Notes: generated from the sequence alone by a model not told the origin. A stretch of DNA of 41,607 nucleotides from Bacteroidia bacterium (GCA_025996865.1 BNTV01000033.1:1-41607), one strand, 5' to 3'. Counted from the first letter of the stretch, positions 22,195 through 31,824 are shown. Numbers and translations are program-made.

Positions 22195-24135
22195 TTAATT
22201 ATAGTTTTCCAATAATTTTAAAACTCTCAGGATTGCCGCCACATTCATAGCGAACGAAATCGCCCCGCGGCTCTGGAACGGCGGATTGCCATCGAACAGT
22301 TCCGAAAGCGTACCGATACAATGCCGTCCCATTTCGTCTTCCAAACCGATTAACATTCTTTCCACAAAGGAAATCCCGCTCATCTGGTACAACCGCAAAT
22401 AAGCTTCCAAGTAAGTCCCTAACAACCAAGGCCAAGCGGTTCCCTGGTGATAAGCCAGATCCCGCTCTTTCTGCGACCCCACATAATAGGGACGGTAGCC
22501 TTCACTTTTCGGACTCAACGAGCGAATCCCTTTCGGCGTCAACAATTCTTTGGTGACAATGTTCAAAACCGCCCGTTTTTGTTGGCGATCCAAAGGCGAA
22601 TAGTCCAACGATATGGCAAACAGCATGTTGGGACGGACACTCCAATTGACATACGAACCGTCGATATAATCAAACAGGTAATCGCAACCATTGACAAATG
22701 TTTCGACAAACGAACGGCCGGTCAGGCTTGCCATTTTCTCCAAAGATTCGACTCGTTCGATATTTTCACTTTGTTTCGCTAATTCGGAACCGAATTTCAA
22801 AAGATTATACCATAAGGAATTAAATTCAACGATATATCCCGAACGCGGCACAATCGGTTTTCCTTCGATGGTAGAATTCATCCAGGTAATCGCTTTTTCT
22901 TTTCCGTCGGAATAGAGCAAACCGTTTTCTTCCAACAACAAATTCGGATGCTTATTTTCTTTGATATAATCAATGATGTCCTGAATCAATTCCCCATACA
23001 AGGCATTGCCTTTTTCCAAACCCTCCGATTTGGCATATTGCTGAATAGCCCAGGTTGCCCACAAAAGCACATCCGGTAAATCAATATCGGTAATTACCGA
23101 ATCGGTCGAACCGTCTTTCATGAAATTACAAAGTGCGGGAATGGCCGTTCTTGCAATTTTTTCAAAACGCACCGGATCGTTAATGGACAAAGTACAACCG
23201 GGCAAAGCGATGAACAAATCCCGCGCCCGGACTTTGAACCATGGAAAACCGGCAATCAAATACGCATCATTTTCATTGGGCCGGTGATAAAACTGTTGGG
23301 CTGCGTTTTTCAAACAATTGTAAAAACTGTTTCGTGGTGTTCTACCCTCTTGTTCTTCCTTGAACTTTTGCTCTAAAACAGAGGTATTTATAAATGTATC
23401 GCCTCCTGAGAAATAAATGGATTCCCCTTTTTCGATGTCCAATTCGAAATAACCCGGAACATACAAATCTTCCCGGTAAGGATAACCGCGTTCCATTTCT
23501 TTGGAATATTCGATATTTTTATTCCAAACGGGTTGGAAAACAAAGGCGGGCGATTTACCGAATTGCATGTATAAATCGGGATAACCGTCATACATACAGG
23601 TCTTTATTCCATTCTCTATTTCCGTATAATTCTTATTAACTTGCCCGTTTTCAGCAGTCAAGTCATTCACATTCCGGAAAGCCATGAAAGGTCTGAAACG
23701 CAAAGTCGTAGGCGAATGGGCATCCAACAAAGTATATTTAATCAAAATCCGGTTTTCAAAAGTGGAGAACAATTTTTCTTTGGCTAAAATGACTCCGCCA
23801 ACCCGGTAAATCGTCCGGGCATTCCGATCTACATCATATTCCCGAACGTATTTATGTCCGTTCGGATTGAACTGATTATTGTCGTATTGATGCAAACCGA
23901 GATTAAATTCCGCGCCGTGTTGAATCACAGTCACATCCAAAGACGAAAGGATTACGTGATTGTCTTCGTCCAACGAGGGAACGGGTATAACGAGCAAACC
24001 GTGATATTTACGGGTATTGCAATCCACAATTGTACCGGAATGGTAAGCACCTCCGCGATTTGTTCTTAGCATCTCTCTTTGAAGTGATTCCTCCAGATTT
24101 ATCAGCAGGGTTTTATCGAATTTCAAGTATCCCAT
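22195..24135 (-). CDS. Glycogen debranching enzyme (amylo-alpha-1,6-glucosidase, GH133-like)
   Basis: A 646-residue cytoplasmic enzyme that removes alpha-1,6 branches from glycogen-type glucans. The N-terminal domain (NRGGAYHSGTIVDCNTRKYH, HGLLVIP) is the bacterial GDE N-terminal beta domain. From about 280 follows the (alpha/alpha)6 amylo-glucosidase domain with AGFPWFKVRARDLFIALPG, EENGLLYSDG and QKERDLAYHQGTAWPWLLG, whose acidic residues are the likely catalytic ones. It is the first gene of the leftward pair with GT4. Confidence 0.92.
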   Translation of the reverse strand: MGYLKFDKTLLINLEESLQREMLRTNRGGAYHSGTIVDCNTRKYHGLLVIPVPSLDEDNHVILSSLDVTVIQHGAEFNLGLHQYDNNQFNPNGHKYVREYDVDRNARTIYRVGGVILAKEKLFSTFENRILIKYTLLDAHSPTTLRFRPFMAFRNVNDLTAENGQVNKNYTEIENGIKTCMYDGYPDLYMQFGKSPAFVFQPVWNKNIEYSKEMERGYPYREDLYVPGYFELDIEKGESIYFSGGDTFINTSVLEQKFKEEQEGRTPRNSFYNCLKNAAQQFYHRPNENDAYLIAGFPWFKVRARDLFIALPGCTLSINDPVRFEKIARTAIPALCNFMKDGSTDSVITDIDLPDVLLWATWAIQQYAKSEGLEKGNALYGELIQDIIDYIKENKHPNLLLEENGLLYSDGKEKAITWMNSTIEGKPIVPRSGYIVEFNSLWYNLLKFGSELAKQSENIERVESLEKMASLTGRSFVETFVNGCDYLFDYIDGSYVNWSVRPNMLFAISLDYSPLDRQQKRAVLNIVTKELLTPKGIRSLSPKSEGYRPYYVGSQKERDLAYHQGTAWPWLLGTYLEAYLRLYQMSGISFVERMLIGLEDEMGRHCIGTLSELFDGNPPFQSRGAISFAMNVAAILRVLKLLENYN

Positions 24136-24303
24136 ATTACAAATAATTTATGTTTTTAATTTTAATCACGAAAATTACAAAAAAAATTTAATTCTACAAA
24201 CGAAATTGCATTTTTTTTGCATTTATTCGTCTAATTCTTGGAAATTTTATATATTTCTTCTATACTATTTTTATATGTCTGTGAATTATATAGAAATTTC
24301 ATA

Positions 24304-24311
24304 TAAATTTG
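24304..24311 (+). promoter_or_regulatory. -7 promoter box of the rhomboid gene
   Basis: TAAATTTG fits TAnnTTTG and would place the transcript start near 24318, which favours the GTG at 24332 over the upstream ATGs as the start codon. Confidence 0.45.
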
Positions 24312-24331
24312 CAGTCAAAATAATAATCACC

Positions 24332-24958
24332 GTGCCGAATAATAAATCGTTTGAAATAAAGCAAATTCTTTACGCATTCTTTTTTCCCGCGATATTCGTG
24401 TTTGCGCTGTGGTTAGTCTGGATATTAGGGAAAGGATTTGACATGGATTGGTACCGGTTCGGGATTATTCCGCGAACTTGGGAAGGGCTGCGCGGCGTTT
24501 TGCTCAGTCCGTTTATTCACCGGGATGCCGGTCATCTTTATTCAAATAGCGTTCCGATGCTGGTTTTATGCTGGTGTTTGTTTTATTTCTACAAAGATTT
24601 GGGTTATTGGGTTTTCCCTTTTTTGTGGATTTTATCGGGCTTATTCACTTGGTTGATTGGCCGGGATTCCAGTCATATAGGCGCCAGCGGGTTGATTTAT
24701 GCCTTTTCGCTTTTCCTGTTTTTCAGTGGGATTTTGAGGAAATACATCCCTTTGATGGCTGTTTCATTAATCGTGGTATTCCTTTATGGCAGTACGGTTT
24801 GGAGCATGTTTCCGGTTACGGAAATCGTTGATCCTGCTATTTCCTGGGAGGCGCATTTGTCGGGAGCGATTAGTGGGATTATTTGTGCGGTGGTTTTCAG
24901 GCATCGGGGACCGAGGCCGCCGGAACCGGAACCTGAGGAGGAGGAAGAAGATATATAA
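24332..24958 (+). CDS. Rhomboid family intramembrane serine protease
   Basis: An inner-membrane protease that cleaves transmembrane segments. About six membrane helices are visible. The catalytic serine lies in GASGLIYA, preceded by the family motif HRDAGHLYSNSVPML, and the catalytic histidine in SWEAHLSGAISG. The frame is open from 24206, with ATGs at 24206 and 24275. The GTG at 24332 (VPNNKSFEIKQILY) is chosen because a promoter box lies at 24304 and it gives the usual short N-terminus of Bacteroidetes rhomboids. The C-terminus is a short acidic tail. Confidence 0.88.
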   Translation: MPNNKSFEIKQILYAFFFPAIFVFALWLVWILGKGFDMDWYRFGIIPRTWEGLRGVLLSPFIHRDAGHLYSNSVPMLVLCWCLFYFYKDLGYWVFPFLWILSGLFTWLIGRDSSHIGASGLIYAFSLFLFFSGILRKYIPLMAVSLIVVFLYGSTVWSMFPVTEIVDPAISWEAHLSGAISGIICAVVFRHRGPRPPEPEPEEEEEDI

Positions 24959-24991
24959 TCAAAATTTGAATTGTACGTAAAGGAATGTTTA

Positions 24992-25066
24992 TTAACGATT
25001 ATAGATTAAGTCCAAACCTTGTTTTCTGTATTTTGGAAATTTGGTGTCGCTGCTGATAAGCGGTAT
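24992..25066 (-). pseudogene. C-terminal remnant of a PIN-domain (VapC-like) toxin
   Basis: 25 codons including the stop read IPLISSDTKFPKYRKQGLDL and end IYNR. The pattern (I-SSD-KF--Y--QG) resembles the last strand and helix of PIN-domain nucleases, including the last acidic residue. It begins two bases after the stop of the antitoxin-like frame, so nearly the whole toxin has been deleted. Assignment rests on a short stretch. Confidence 0.45.
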
Positions 25067-25068
25067 CT

Positions 25069-25220
25069 TTATTTATTTACGGCTCTACGGTCAAGTACTT
25101 TTATAATACCGCCGGGGTGATTCTCTAACCATCGTCCTGCTTTTGATAATTTTTTTGGTTGTTCTACTTTTTTTGTAGCGCCTGAATTTTTCTACCTGTT
25201 TGAATTGTTGCAGTTTGCAT
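25069..25220 (-). pseudogene. Small antitoxin-like gene, frameshifted in an A7 run
   Basis: Start ATG at 25220-25218. The reading MQTATIQTGRKIQALQKK hits TAG after 18 codons. With one extra A in the A7 run (plus strand T-run near 25168-25174) it would continue VEQPKKLSKAGRWLENHP, GGIIKVLDRRAVNK and stop at 25069, a 50-residue small protein like the antitoxins that precede PIN toxins in Bacteroidetes. A promoter box lies upstream at 25258-25265. The rest of 24959-25379 shows no further gene. Confidence 0.45.
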
Positions 25221-25257
25221 AATTATTTCTTATTTATTTGGTTTATAAAAAACAATA

Positions 25258-25265
25258 CAAAAGTA
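25258..25265 (-). promoter_or_regulatory. -7 promoter box of the decayed antitoxin gene
   Basis: Minus strand reads TACTTTTG, a match to TAnnTTTG, 37 bases before the antitoxin ATG. Confidence 0.35.
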
Positions 25266-25345
25266 ATAATTATTTTGCAAAAAATCAAAGTGTATTTTTT
25301 AATCTTATTAAGATGATCATATTCCCGGAAATGATGAAAATATAG

Positions 25346-25353
25346 TATCTTTG
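25346..25353 (+). promoter_or_regulatory. -7 promoter box of the esterase gene
   Basis: TATCTTTG, a full match to TAnnTTTG, 26 bases before the ATG at 25380. Confidence 0.5.
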
Positions 25354-25379
25354 TAACCACAAAAAAACAAATTAATCAC

Positions 25380-26228
25380 ATGAAAATGAAAAGTATTTTA
25401 ACAACAATCGTATTGCTTTCATGCATAACAATGTATGCACAGGAAAGCCAGGTCTTTGAAACCCGCACGCTGACAAGCCGGATATTAAAAATGGAACGCA
25501 AATACGCCATTTATTTACCGCCGAATTATAACAGTACGGACCTCAGCTATCCGGTATTGTATCTACTGCATGGCTCAGGCGACGACCAAACAGGTTGGGT
25601 ACAGTTCGGACAAGTTCAACACATTGCCGACAAAGCCATCTCCGAAGGGAAATGCGCCCCCATGATTATTGTCATGCCCGATGCCAATACAAAAGTAAAG
25701 GGCTACTTCAATCACCCGGACGGAAGTTTTAATTACGAAGATTTTTTCTTTCAAGAACTGATTCCGCATATCGAAAAAACCTGCCGCGTGCGTAGCGACA
25801 GAAGATACCGCGCCGTTTCCGGTCTTTCCATGGGTGGTGGCGGAACGATTTATTACGCCTTGCATCATCCGGAAATGTTTGCCGTTGCCGCTCCCCTGAG
25901 CGCTGCGACCGGGTCTGCCTGGTTACTCAAAGACTCCAAAGCTTCCGACAAGCAACTGTCGGAGTATGCTCAAAAATATTCGGTCGATAGTATAATAGCG
26001 AATGTAACGCCTGAAGACATGGCGAAGCTAAAGCAAGTGCGCTGGTATGTGAGCGTAGGCGATGACGATTTTCTTTACCGCGACAATAGCGAACTGCATA
26101 TTTTGTTTCGCAACAAGCAAATACCACACGAATACCGTGTGAAAGACGGCGGACATACCTGGACCTATTGGAGAATGGAATTACCGTTGGTATTGGAATT
26201 TGCATCGAAATCGTTTACGCAATTTTAG
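25380..26228 (+). CDS. Secreted esterase (alpha/beta hydrolase, esterase D / feruloyl esterase type)
   Basis: A 282-residue alpha/beta hydrolase with a signal peptide (about residues 1-20, ending TMYAQ). The nucleophile elbow GLSMGG places Ser at 150, LLHGSGDDQTGW forms the oxyanion region, and the likely catalytic His is H259 in GGHTW, with an Asp in VGDDDF. The family includes esterase D-like and xylanase-associated feruloyl or acetyl esterases of Bacteroides, which act on glycans outside the inner membrane. No glycan-degradation genes adjoin it, so the substrate is unknown. It appears monocistronic. Confidence 0.85.
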   Translation: MKMKSILTTIVLLSCITMYAQESQVFETRTLTSRILKMERKYAIYLPPNYNSTDLSYPVLYLLHGSGDDQTGWVQFGQVQHIADKAISEGKCAPMIIVMPDANTKVKGYFNHPDGSFNYEDFFFQELIPHIEKTCRVRSDRRYRAVSGLSMGGGGTIYYALHHPEMFAVAAPLSAATGSAWLLKDSKASDKQLSEYAQKYSVDSIIANVTPEDMAKLKQVRWYVSVGDDDFLYRDNSELHILFRNKQIPHEYRVKDGGHTWTYWRMELPLVLEFASKSFTQF

Positions 26229-26279
26229 TTTTATAATTTGCCAATTTTTCGTAATTTGCCAATTTATTGAATCAATAAT

Positions 26280-26310
26280 TTTGTCAATCTAAAAAAATTG
26301 ACTACTTTTG
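26280..26310 (+). promoter_or_regulatory. Promoter of the polysaccharide operon
   Basis: -33 TTTG (26280-26283), 19-bp spacer, -7 TACTTTTG (26303-26310). This is a near-ideal Bacteroidetes promoter, 28 bases before the first gene of the locus. Confidence 0.65.
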
Positions 26311-26338
26311 TCCTCAATTTTATCGGACGGTTATAACG

Positions 26339-27166
26339 ATGACTAAAAACACAATAATACAGTATATGAAGAAAGAACCTATCAGAAAAAGAAAGGGTGC
26401 ATTCGCTTTGCTTTTTGCTTTATTTTCATTAACACTTATGGTAACTTCCTGTGGATCAAAGAAAGACATTCTCTATTTCCAGGATATTGAAAGTTTTCCT
26501 ATTAACACAGCGGACAAAGCAAAATATCAATTACGAATCGTCCCGAATGATAACCTGTTGATTACTGTTTCTACCCCTAATCCGGCAGCTGCCGAACCTT
26601 TTAATTCGATAAGCCTAACTAATTCATACACAACCGGCTTAGAATGGAAAGGTTACCTTGTTGATGGAAGAGGCGAAATTAATTTTCCCGTAGTCGGGAA
26701 AGTTGCCGTAGGAGGTTTAACAAAGGCTGAAGCGGAAAAATTGTTGGGAGATAGAATAGCTAACTACATTTCTAATCCTGTAGTTAATATTCGTGTTATG
26801 AATTACAAAATCAGTATTTTGGGTGAAGTAAACAGACCCGGTACTTATACGATCACTGATGAAAAAGTATCGCTTCCCGAAGCGATTTCTTTAGCCGGTG
26901 ATCTTACTATTTATGGACAAAGACAGAATATACACATTTACAGGATGGAAAACGGAGAAAAAAAGTATTATACGGTTGATTTGACGAGTCCTTTGGTATT
27001 TTATTCTCCTTATTATTATCTGCAACAAAATGACGTAGTGTATGTAGAACCCAATAAGGCGAGAGCCGGCGCTTCTACTTATAACCAAAGTTTACCGTTG
27101 ATTTTCTCTGCCGTCTCGATTTTGGTTACAGTTGCATCTTTAGTCATTACCCTCAGCAAAAAATAA
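26339..27166 (+). CDS. Polysaccharide export outer-membrane lipoprotein (Wza-like, SLBB)
   Basis: 275 residues. After a basic N-terminus comes a lipoprotein signal (LFALFSLTLMVTSCG), so the mature protein is lipid-anchored. The Poly_export domain (YQLRIVPNDNLLITVSTPNP) is followed by an SLBB domain (YKISILGEVNRPGTYTI) and a C-terminal hydrophobic helix. It would form the outer-membrane channel with the Wzc-type kinase encoded six bases downstream. The start at 26339 is used; an in-frame ATG at 26366 is an alternative. It is the first gene of the surface-glycan locus. Confidence 0.92.
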   Translation: MTKNTIIQYMKKEPIRKRKGAFALLFALFSLTLMVTSCGSKKDILYFQDIESFPINTADKAKYQLRIVPNDNLLITVSTPNPAAAEPFNSISLTNSYTTGLEWKGYLVDGRGEINFPVVGKVAVGGLTKAEAEKLLGDRIANYISNPVVNIRVMNYKISILGEVNRPGTYTITDEKVSLPEAISLAGDLTIYGQRQNIHIYRMENGEKKYYTVDLTSPLVFYSPYYYLQQNDVVYVEPNKARAGASTYNQSLPLIFSAVSILVTVASLVITLSKK

Positions 27167-27172
27167 ACCATT

Positions 27173-29467
27173 ATGGAACAGGATAATTTATTATCGAACA
27201 ATACCGATCAGAATGAAATCTCCCTTGTTGAAACTTTTTTCCATTATCTTAGTTATTGGAAAGTTTTCATAGTTTTTATTATTGTTTGTTTCGCATTAAC
27301 TTGCGCCTATTTATTATACACAACTCCTCAATACCGTGTGGCTTCGCGGGTGATGGTCAATGATAATCAAAAGGGGCAAGCAAACATGGATTTCAATACA
27401 TTCAGCGATTTGGGAATCATTACCCCAAAAAGTAATTTGGACAATGAAATTGAAATACTTCGTTCCGAAACCCTCATGCGGAGTGTGTATGACAGTCTTC
27501 ATTTAGGAGTTAGCTATTTTGTGGAAAAAGGCATCAAACAGGAGGAAATCTACAAAAACTCACCTTTCTTTGTTTCCATAGGAAATGTAGAAAAAACAGG
27601 TTATTTTACCGTTGAAAAGGCGGACCAAAATACTTTGTCTATTCATTCGGGAAAGGAAAATTTCAATCAAATCGTAAAAATGGGTGAAGATGTAATTTCA
27701 CCATGGGGTCTGTTGAATTTTAAAGAAAATCCCTTTGGAATGGCTGAATATCCGATTACGGTTGTTATTAATAATCCCGTTTTTCTGCCTCGTCTCACCA
27801 TCGCTTCTGCAAACAAAACTTCCAATGTAGTGGAAATAGCTATCGTAATTGCCAGTCCTCTAAAAGGAAGAGATATTATTAATACTTTGATTGGCATTTA
27901 TAATCAAAATGCCATCAATGAAAAGAATTACGTGGCCAACAATACCATTAGTTTTATCAATGACCGCCTGAGTATTATCGCAAAAGAATTGGGCAGCGCC
28001 GAAAAAGAAGTGGAAAATTACCGGAAAGAACAGGGAATTACCGATTTAGGGGCGCAAGGGCAAATGTTGCTGGCTTCTTCGGGTGAATACAATCAAAAAG
28101 TCAATAATGCAGAACTTCAATTAAATATTCTTTTGAATATCAAGGATTTTCTATCCCAAGCATCTAATGCAGGAAATTTATTACCCACCAATATGGGTTT
28201 AACCGATCCAACCATTCTTTCTCTTATTACTTCCTATAATACCGCCTTGTTAGAGAGACAACGCAACACGGCAGGCATGAATGAAAATATGCCCAACGTG
28301 ATTGAATATAACAAGCAAATCGCTCAGATTAAGGATGACTTATTGAAGGGGATTAATTTTGCCGAAAATACGAGTAAATTAACCATTCGTGAGTTACGCA
28401 AACAGGAAAGCATGTACCTTGGCCAAGCCCGTGGTTTATCCACGCAAGAAAGGGAGTCCCGCGAGCTGATGCGCCAACAATCGATAAAGGAACAATTATT
28501 TATTTATTTGCTGCAGAAAAAGGAAGAAACCGGTTTGTCTTTAGCCATGGCAACTCCCAACGCTAAAATAATTGACGAAGCGTCCTTAACAGGATTGGTA
28601 AGTCCCAAAAAATCAATTTTATTACTGGCAGCATTGATCTTAGGCCTCATCCTTCCCATCGGGATTATTTATATAAAGGACTTATTTGACAATAAAGTAC
28701 ATACCAAGGAGGATATAATACACACGGTGAAAGCGCCTTTCCTCGGCGAAATACCTGTTGTTAAAGATCCCGTCAACGAACCGTTCCCCGTATTGAAAGT
28801 TCGTTCCGGAGTAGCGGAAAAATTCCGGATTATTATTTCCAATTTGGGATTTGTTGTAAGCGGACAACGGACAAAAGTTATCAGTGTCACTTCTTCTGCT
28901 CCTTCCGATGGAAAAAGTTTCTTTGCACGGAATTTGGCATTAAGTTTGGCTACGAACGGAAAGAAAACTTTACTTATCGACTTGGATATACGAAAATCGG
29001 TATTGATAAAAACTTTGGATATTGATGCCCAGCATGGCAGTGTCTATTATTTATCTAATCTGACGGCAAAACTTTCGGAAATTGTACACATCGGTAAATA
29101 TCATAAAAATTTAGACATCATTCCGGTTAAAATATTTCCACCCAACCCGGCCGAATTATTGGCATCCGATCGTTTGGAAACGCTGTTCAGGGAAGTTGGC
29201 AGACTGTATGAATACATTATTGTGGATACCGCTCCGGTGGGCTTGGTTGCCGACGCTTATACCATCAATCAATTTGTTACGACTACGATTTGTGTTATAA
29301 GGGCAGGCCATACTTACAAGCAGGCTTTGCAGGATATCCAGGAAATATATAAAGAGAAAAAATTAAATAACCTGACATGTATCCTGAACGCCGTACCAAT
29401 GACATCACGGTATGGATATAACCATGGTTATGGAAGTTACAAGCATTCGTATTATACTGAAGGGTAA
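27173..29467 (+). CDS. Polysaccharide co-polymerase / tyrosine autokinase (Wzc-like)
   Basis: A 764-residue inner-membrane protein. A Wzz domain lies between two membrane helices (about 28-50 and 488-508) with long coiled-coil segments between. The C-terminal BY-kinase domain has Walker A SAPSDGKS (575-582), Walker A' TLLIDLDIRK and IIVDTAPVG. The tyrosine-rich tail (YGYNHGYGSYKHSYY) is the autophosphorylation cluster. It controls chain length and export of the polysaccharide with the Wza-like protein. Confidence 0.94.
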   Translation: MEQDNLLSNNTDQNEISLVETFFHYLSYWKVFIVFIIVCFALTCAYLLYTTPQYRVASRVMVNDNQKGQANMDFNTFSDLGIITPKSNLDNEIEILRSETLMRSVYDSLHLGVSYFVEKGIKQEEIYKNSPFFVSIGNVEKTGYFTVEKADQNTLSIHSGKENFNQIVKMGEDVISPWGLLNFKENPFGMAEYPITVVINNPVFLPRLTIASANKTSNVVEIAIVIASPLKGRDIINTLIGIYNQNAINEKNYVANNTISFINDRLSIIAKELGSAEKEVENYRKEQGITDLGAQGQMLLASSGEYNQKVNNAELQLNILLNIKDFLSQASNAGNLLPTNMGLTDPTILSLITSYNTALLERQRNTAGMNENMPNVIEYNKQIAQIKDDLLKGINFAENTSKLTIRELRKQESMYLGQARGLSTQERESRELMRQQSIKEQLFIYLLQKKEETGLSLAMATPNAKIIDEASLTGLVSPKKSILLLAALILGLILPIGIIYIKDLFDNKVHTKEDIIHTVKAPFLGEIPVVKDPVNEPFPVLKVRSGVAEKFRIIISNLGFVVSGQRTKVISVTSSAPSDGKSFFARNLALSLATNGKKTLLIDLDIRKSVLIKTLDIDAQHGSVYYLSNLTAKLSEIVHIGKYHKNLDIIPVKIFPPNPAELLASDRLETLFREVGRLYEYIIVDTAPVGLVADAYTINQFVTTTICVIRAGHTYKQALQDIQEIYKEKKLNNLTCILNAVPMTSRYGYNHGYGSYKHSYYTEG

Positions 29468-29505
29468 AGAAGCTTGTCCATTTGCTGAATATTTTCAACA
29501 AATTT

Positions 29506-30789
29506 ATGACTAAAATAGCTGTAATAGGATTGGGTTATGTCGGTTTGCCTTTAGCAATCGAATTTGGTAAAAAATACCACGTAATTGGTTTTGACATCAA
29601 TAAAACAAGAGTTGAGGAATTACAAAACGGCAAAGACCATACTTTAGAGGCCGACCTCGAAGGCATGGAACAAGCCGTAAAACTGCATGAAGCAAACCCC
29701 GATAAAGGACTTTCTTTTTCATACGACGAGAACGATCTGAAAAGTTGTACTGTTTACATTGTTACGGTTCCAACGCCCATCGACCGGTTTAATACGCCCG
29801 ACTTACGTCCGCTCGTCAGTGCATCCGAAATGCTTGGACGAGCAATCTCGAAAAACGATATAGTCATTTACGAATCAACAACTTACCCCGGTTGCACCGA
29901 AGAAGATTGCGTACCGGTTATTGAACGTATATCGGGTTTGAAATTCAATGTCGATTTCTTTGCCGGATATTCGCCCGAACGGATCAATCCGGGCGATAAG
30001 GTAAATACATTGACCTCGATCAAAAAAGTAACTTCCGGTTCAACGCCTGAAGTTGCGGATAAAATAGATAATTTGTACCGTTCGATTATTACGGCGGGAA
30101 CACACAAAGCGCCTTCGATAAAAGTAGCAGAGGCCTCAAAAATTATCGAAAATGCACAACGTGATATTAATATTTCGTTTGTCAATGAATTAGCGCTGAT
30201 TTTCGACCGCATGGGAATTGATACCAATGATGTGATTGAAGCGGCCGGGACAAAATGGAACTTTTTGAAATACCGTCCGGGATTGGTTGGTGGACATTGC
30301 ATCAGCGTTGACCCTTATTATCTGGCTAAAAAAGCTGAAATTTTGGGTTATATTCCACAGGTTATACTGTCCGGAAGGCAGGTAAATAACTGTATAGCGC
30401 CTTTCATAGCCAACAAAGTGCTGAAATTAATGATCCGGAAAGACCATAAAATCAAAGGCGCCAGGGTATTGATATTAGGAGTAACGTTCAAAGAAAACTG
30501 TCCGGATATCCGCAATACGAAAGTGGTGGATATTTATCACGAGTTGTGTGGATTCGGCATTGAGGCGGATATTTGTGATCCTTGGGTAGATGCGGAAGAG
30601 TTAAAGCATGAATATGGCGTTCCGGTTATGAAAACAGTGGATGTAAACAAAAAATACGAGGCGATTATTCTCGCTGTTGCGCATGAAGAATTTAAAACAT
30701 TTGATTTTGAAAAATATTATAACCAAAAAACGGTGATTTTTGATGTAAAGGCTGTTGTGAATAGACAGTGGGTAGATGGGAGATTATAA
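29506..30789 (+). CDS. UDP-N-acetyl-hexosamine dehydrogenase (TviB/WbpA-like nucleotide sugar dehydrogenase)
   Basis: Oxidises C6 of a UDP-sugar to a uronic acid using two NAD. The frame is open from a TTG at 29482, but the ATG at 29506 starts MTKIAVIGLGYVGLPLA, the Rossmann motif, and is chosen. The catalytic cysteine is C265 in GGHCISVDPYYL, the pattern of the TviB/WecC/WbpA branch (UDP-GlcNAc or UDP-ManNAc) rather than of UDP-glucose dehydrogenase. ESTTYPGCTEEDC also fits TviB. It supplies a uronic acid precursor and stands beside an epimerase, as tviB and tviC do. Confidence 0.87.
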   Translation: MTKIAVIGLGYVGLPLAIEFGKKYHVIGFDINKTRVEELQNGKDHTLEADLEGMEQAVKLHEANPDKGLSFSYDENDLKSCTVYIVTVPTPIDRFNTPDLRPLVSASEMLGRAISKNDIVIYESTTYPGCTEEDCVPVIERISGLKFNVDFFAGYSPERINPGDKVNTLTSIKKVTSGSTPEVADKIDNLYRSIITAGTHKAPSIKVAEASKIIENAQRDINISFVNELALIFDRMGIDTNDVIEAAGTKWNFLKYRPGLVGGHCISVDPYYLAKKAEILGYIPQVILSGRQVNNCIAPFIANKVLKLMIRKDHKIKGARVLILGVTFKENCPDIRNTKVVDIYHELCGFGIEADICDPWVDAEELKHEYGVPVMKTVDVNKKYEAIILAVAHEEFKTFDFEKYYNQKTVIFDVKAVVNRQWVDGRL

Positions 30790-30804
30790 AAAAAGAAATA
30801 GCTT

Positions 30805-31824
30805 ATGAAAATATTAGTTACCGGAACAGCCGGTTTCATCGGCTTTCACGTAGCCCGAAGATTATTGGAAACCGGACATGAAGTGGTCGGTTTAGACAAT
30901 ATCAATGACTATTACGATGTTCGGTTGAAATATGCACGTCTGGAAGAAACCGGTGTGGCAGAAAATCAAATCGAATACGGAAAATTAATTCAAAGCGGAA
31001 AATACCCGGAATATCGTTTTATCCGTTTGGATTTGGAGGCAAAACCGCTTGTGGAACGTCTTTTTGCAGAAGAAAAATTCGACCGCGTATGTCATCTGGC
31101 TGCCCAAGCCGGCGTCCGGTATTCGATAGAAAATCCCGGCGCCTACATAGATAGCAACATTGTCGGTTTCATCAATATGCTGGAATGTTGCCGGCACAAT
31201 CAAATTGAACACCTCGTTTATGCCAGTTCGAGCAGCGTTTACGGAATGAACGAAAAAGTTCCATTTTCCGAAGATGACCCGGTTGATTATCCGGTCAGCT
31301 TATATGCCGCCACCAAAAAAGCGAATGAGTTAATGGCTCACACTTACAGCCATTTATATCAATTGCCCACTACCGGATTGCGATTTTTCACGGTATATGG
31401 GCCTTGGGGAAGGCCGGACATGGCTCCCATGCTTTTTGCGAAGTTTATTCTCGATGGAAAAACGATTAAAGTATTCAACAACGGTGATTTAAGCCGTGAT
31501 TTTACTTACATTGACGATATTGTCGAAGGCGTTATCCGGGTTATGAATCACGTTCCGGCAAAAGAAGACGAACATCCCTATTACCGGATTCTAAACATAG
31601 GAAACTCCCAACCGGTTCCGTTAATGGATTTTATCCGGACGCTTGAAACGGAAATCGGCAAAAAAGCCATCTTGGAAATGTATCCGATGCAAAAGGGCGA
31701 CGTTTATCAAACGTATGCCGATACAAGTAAATTGGAAAAATTGGTTGCTTACAGACCGCAAGTAAATCTGGAAACCGGAATAAAAAATTTCATCAACTGG
31801 CGGAAGAAATTCAAAATGGAATAA
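30805..31824 (+). CDS. NAD-dependent epimerase, UDP-glucuronate 4-epimerase-like
   Basis: A 339-residue short-chain (extended SDR) epimerase. Rossmann motif TGTAGFIGFH at 7-16, catalytic YAATK with Y167 and K171, ASSSSVYG, and GLRFFTVYGPWGRPDMA. The insert NINDYYDVRLKYARL is typical of UDP-glucuronate 4-epimerases (CapI/LpsL group). With its dehydrogenase neighbour it would make a galacturonic-type UDP-sugar. The exact substrate (UDP-GlcA or UDP-GlcNAcA) cannot be told from sequence alone. Confidence 0.87.
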   Translation: MKILVTGTAGFIGFHVARRLLETGHEVVGLDNINDYYDVRLKYARLEETGVAENQIEYGKLIQSGKYPEYRFIRLDLEAKPLVERLFAEEKFDRVCHLAAQAGVRYSIENPGAYIDSNIVGFINMLECCRHNQIEHLVYASSSSVYGMNEKVPFSEDDPVDYPVSLYAATKKANELMAHTYSHLYQLPTTGLRFFTVYGPWGRPDMAPMLFAKFILDGKTIKVFNNGDLSRDFTYIDDIVEGVIRVMNHVPAKEDEHPYYRILNIGNSQPVPLMDFIRTLETEIGKKAILEMYPMQKGDVYQTYADTSKLEKLVAYRPQVNLETGIKNFINWRKKFKME

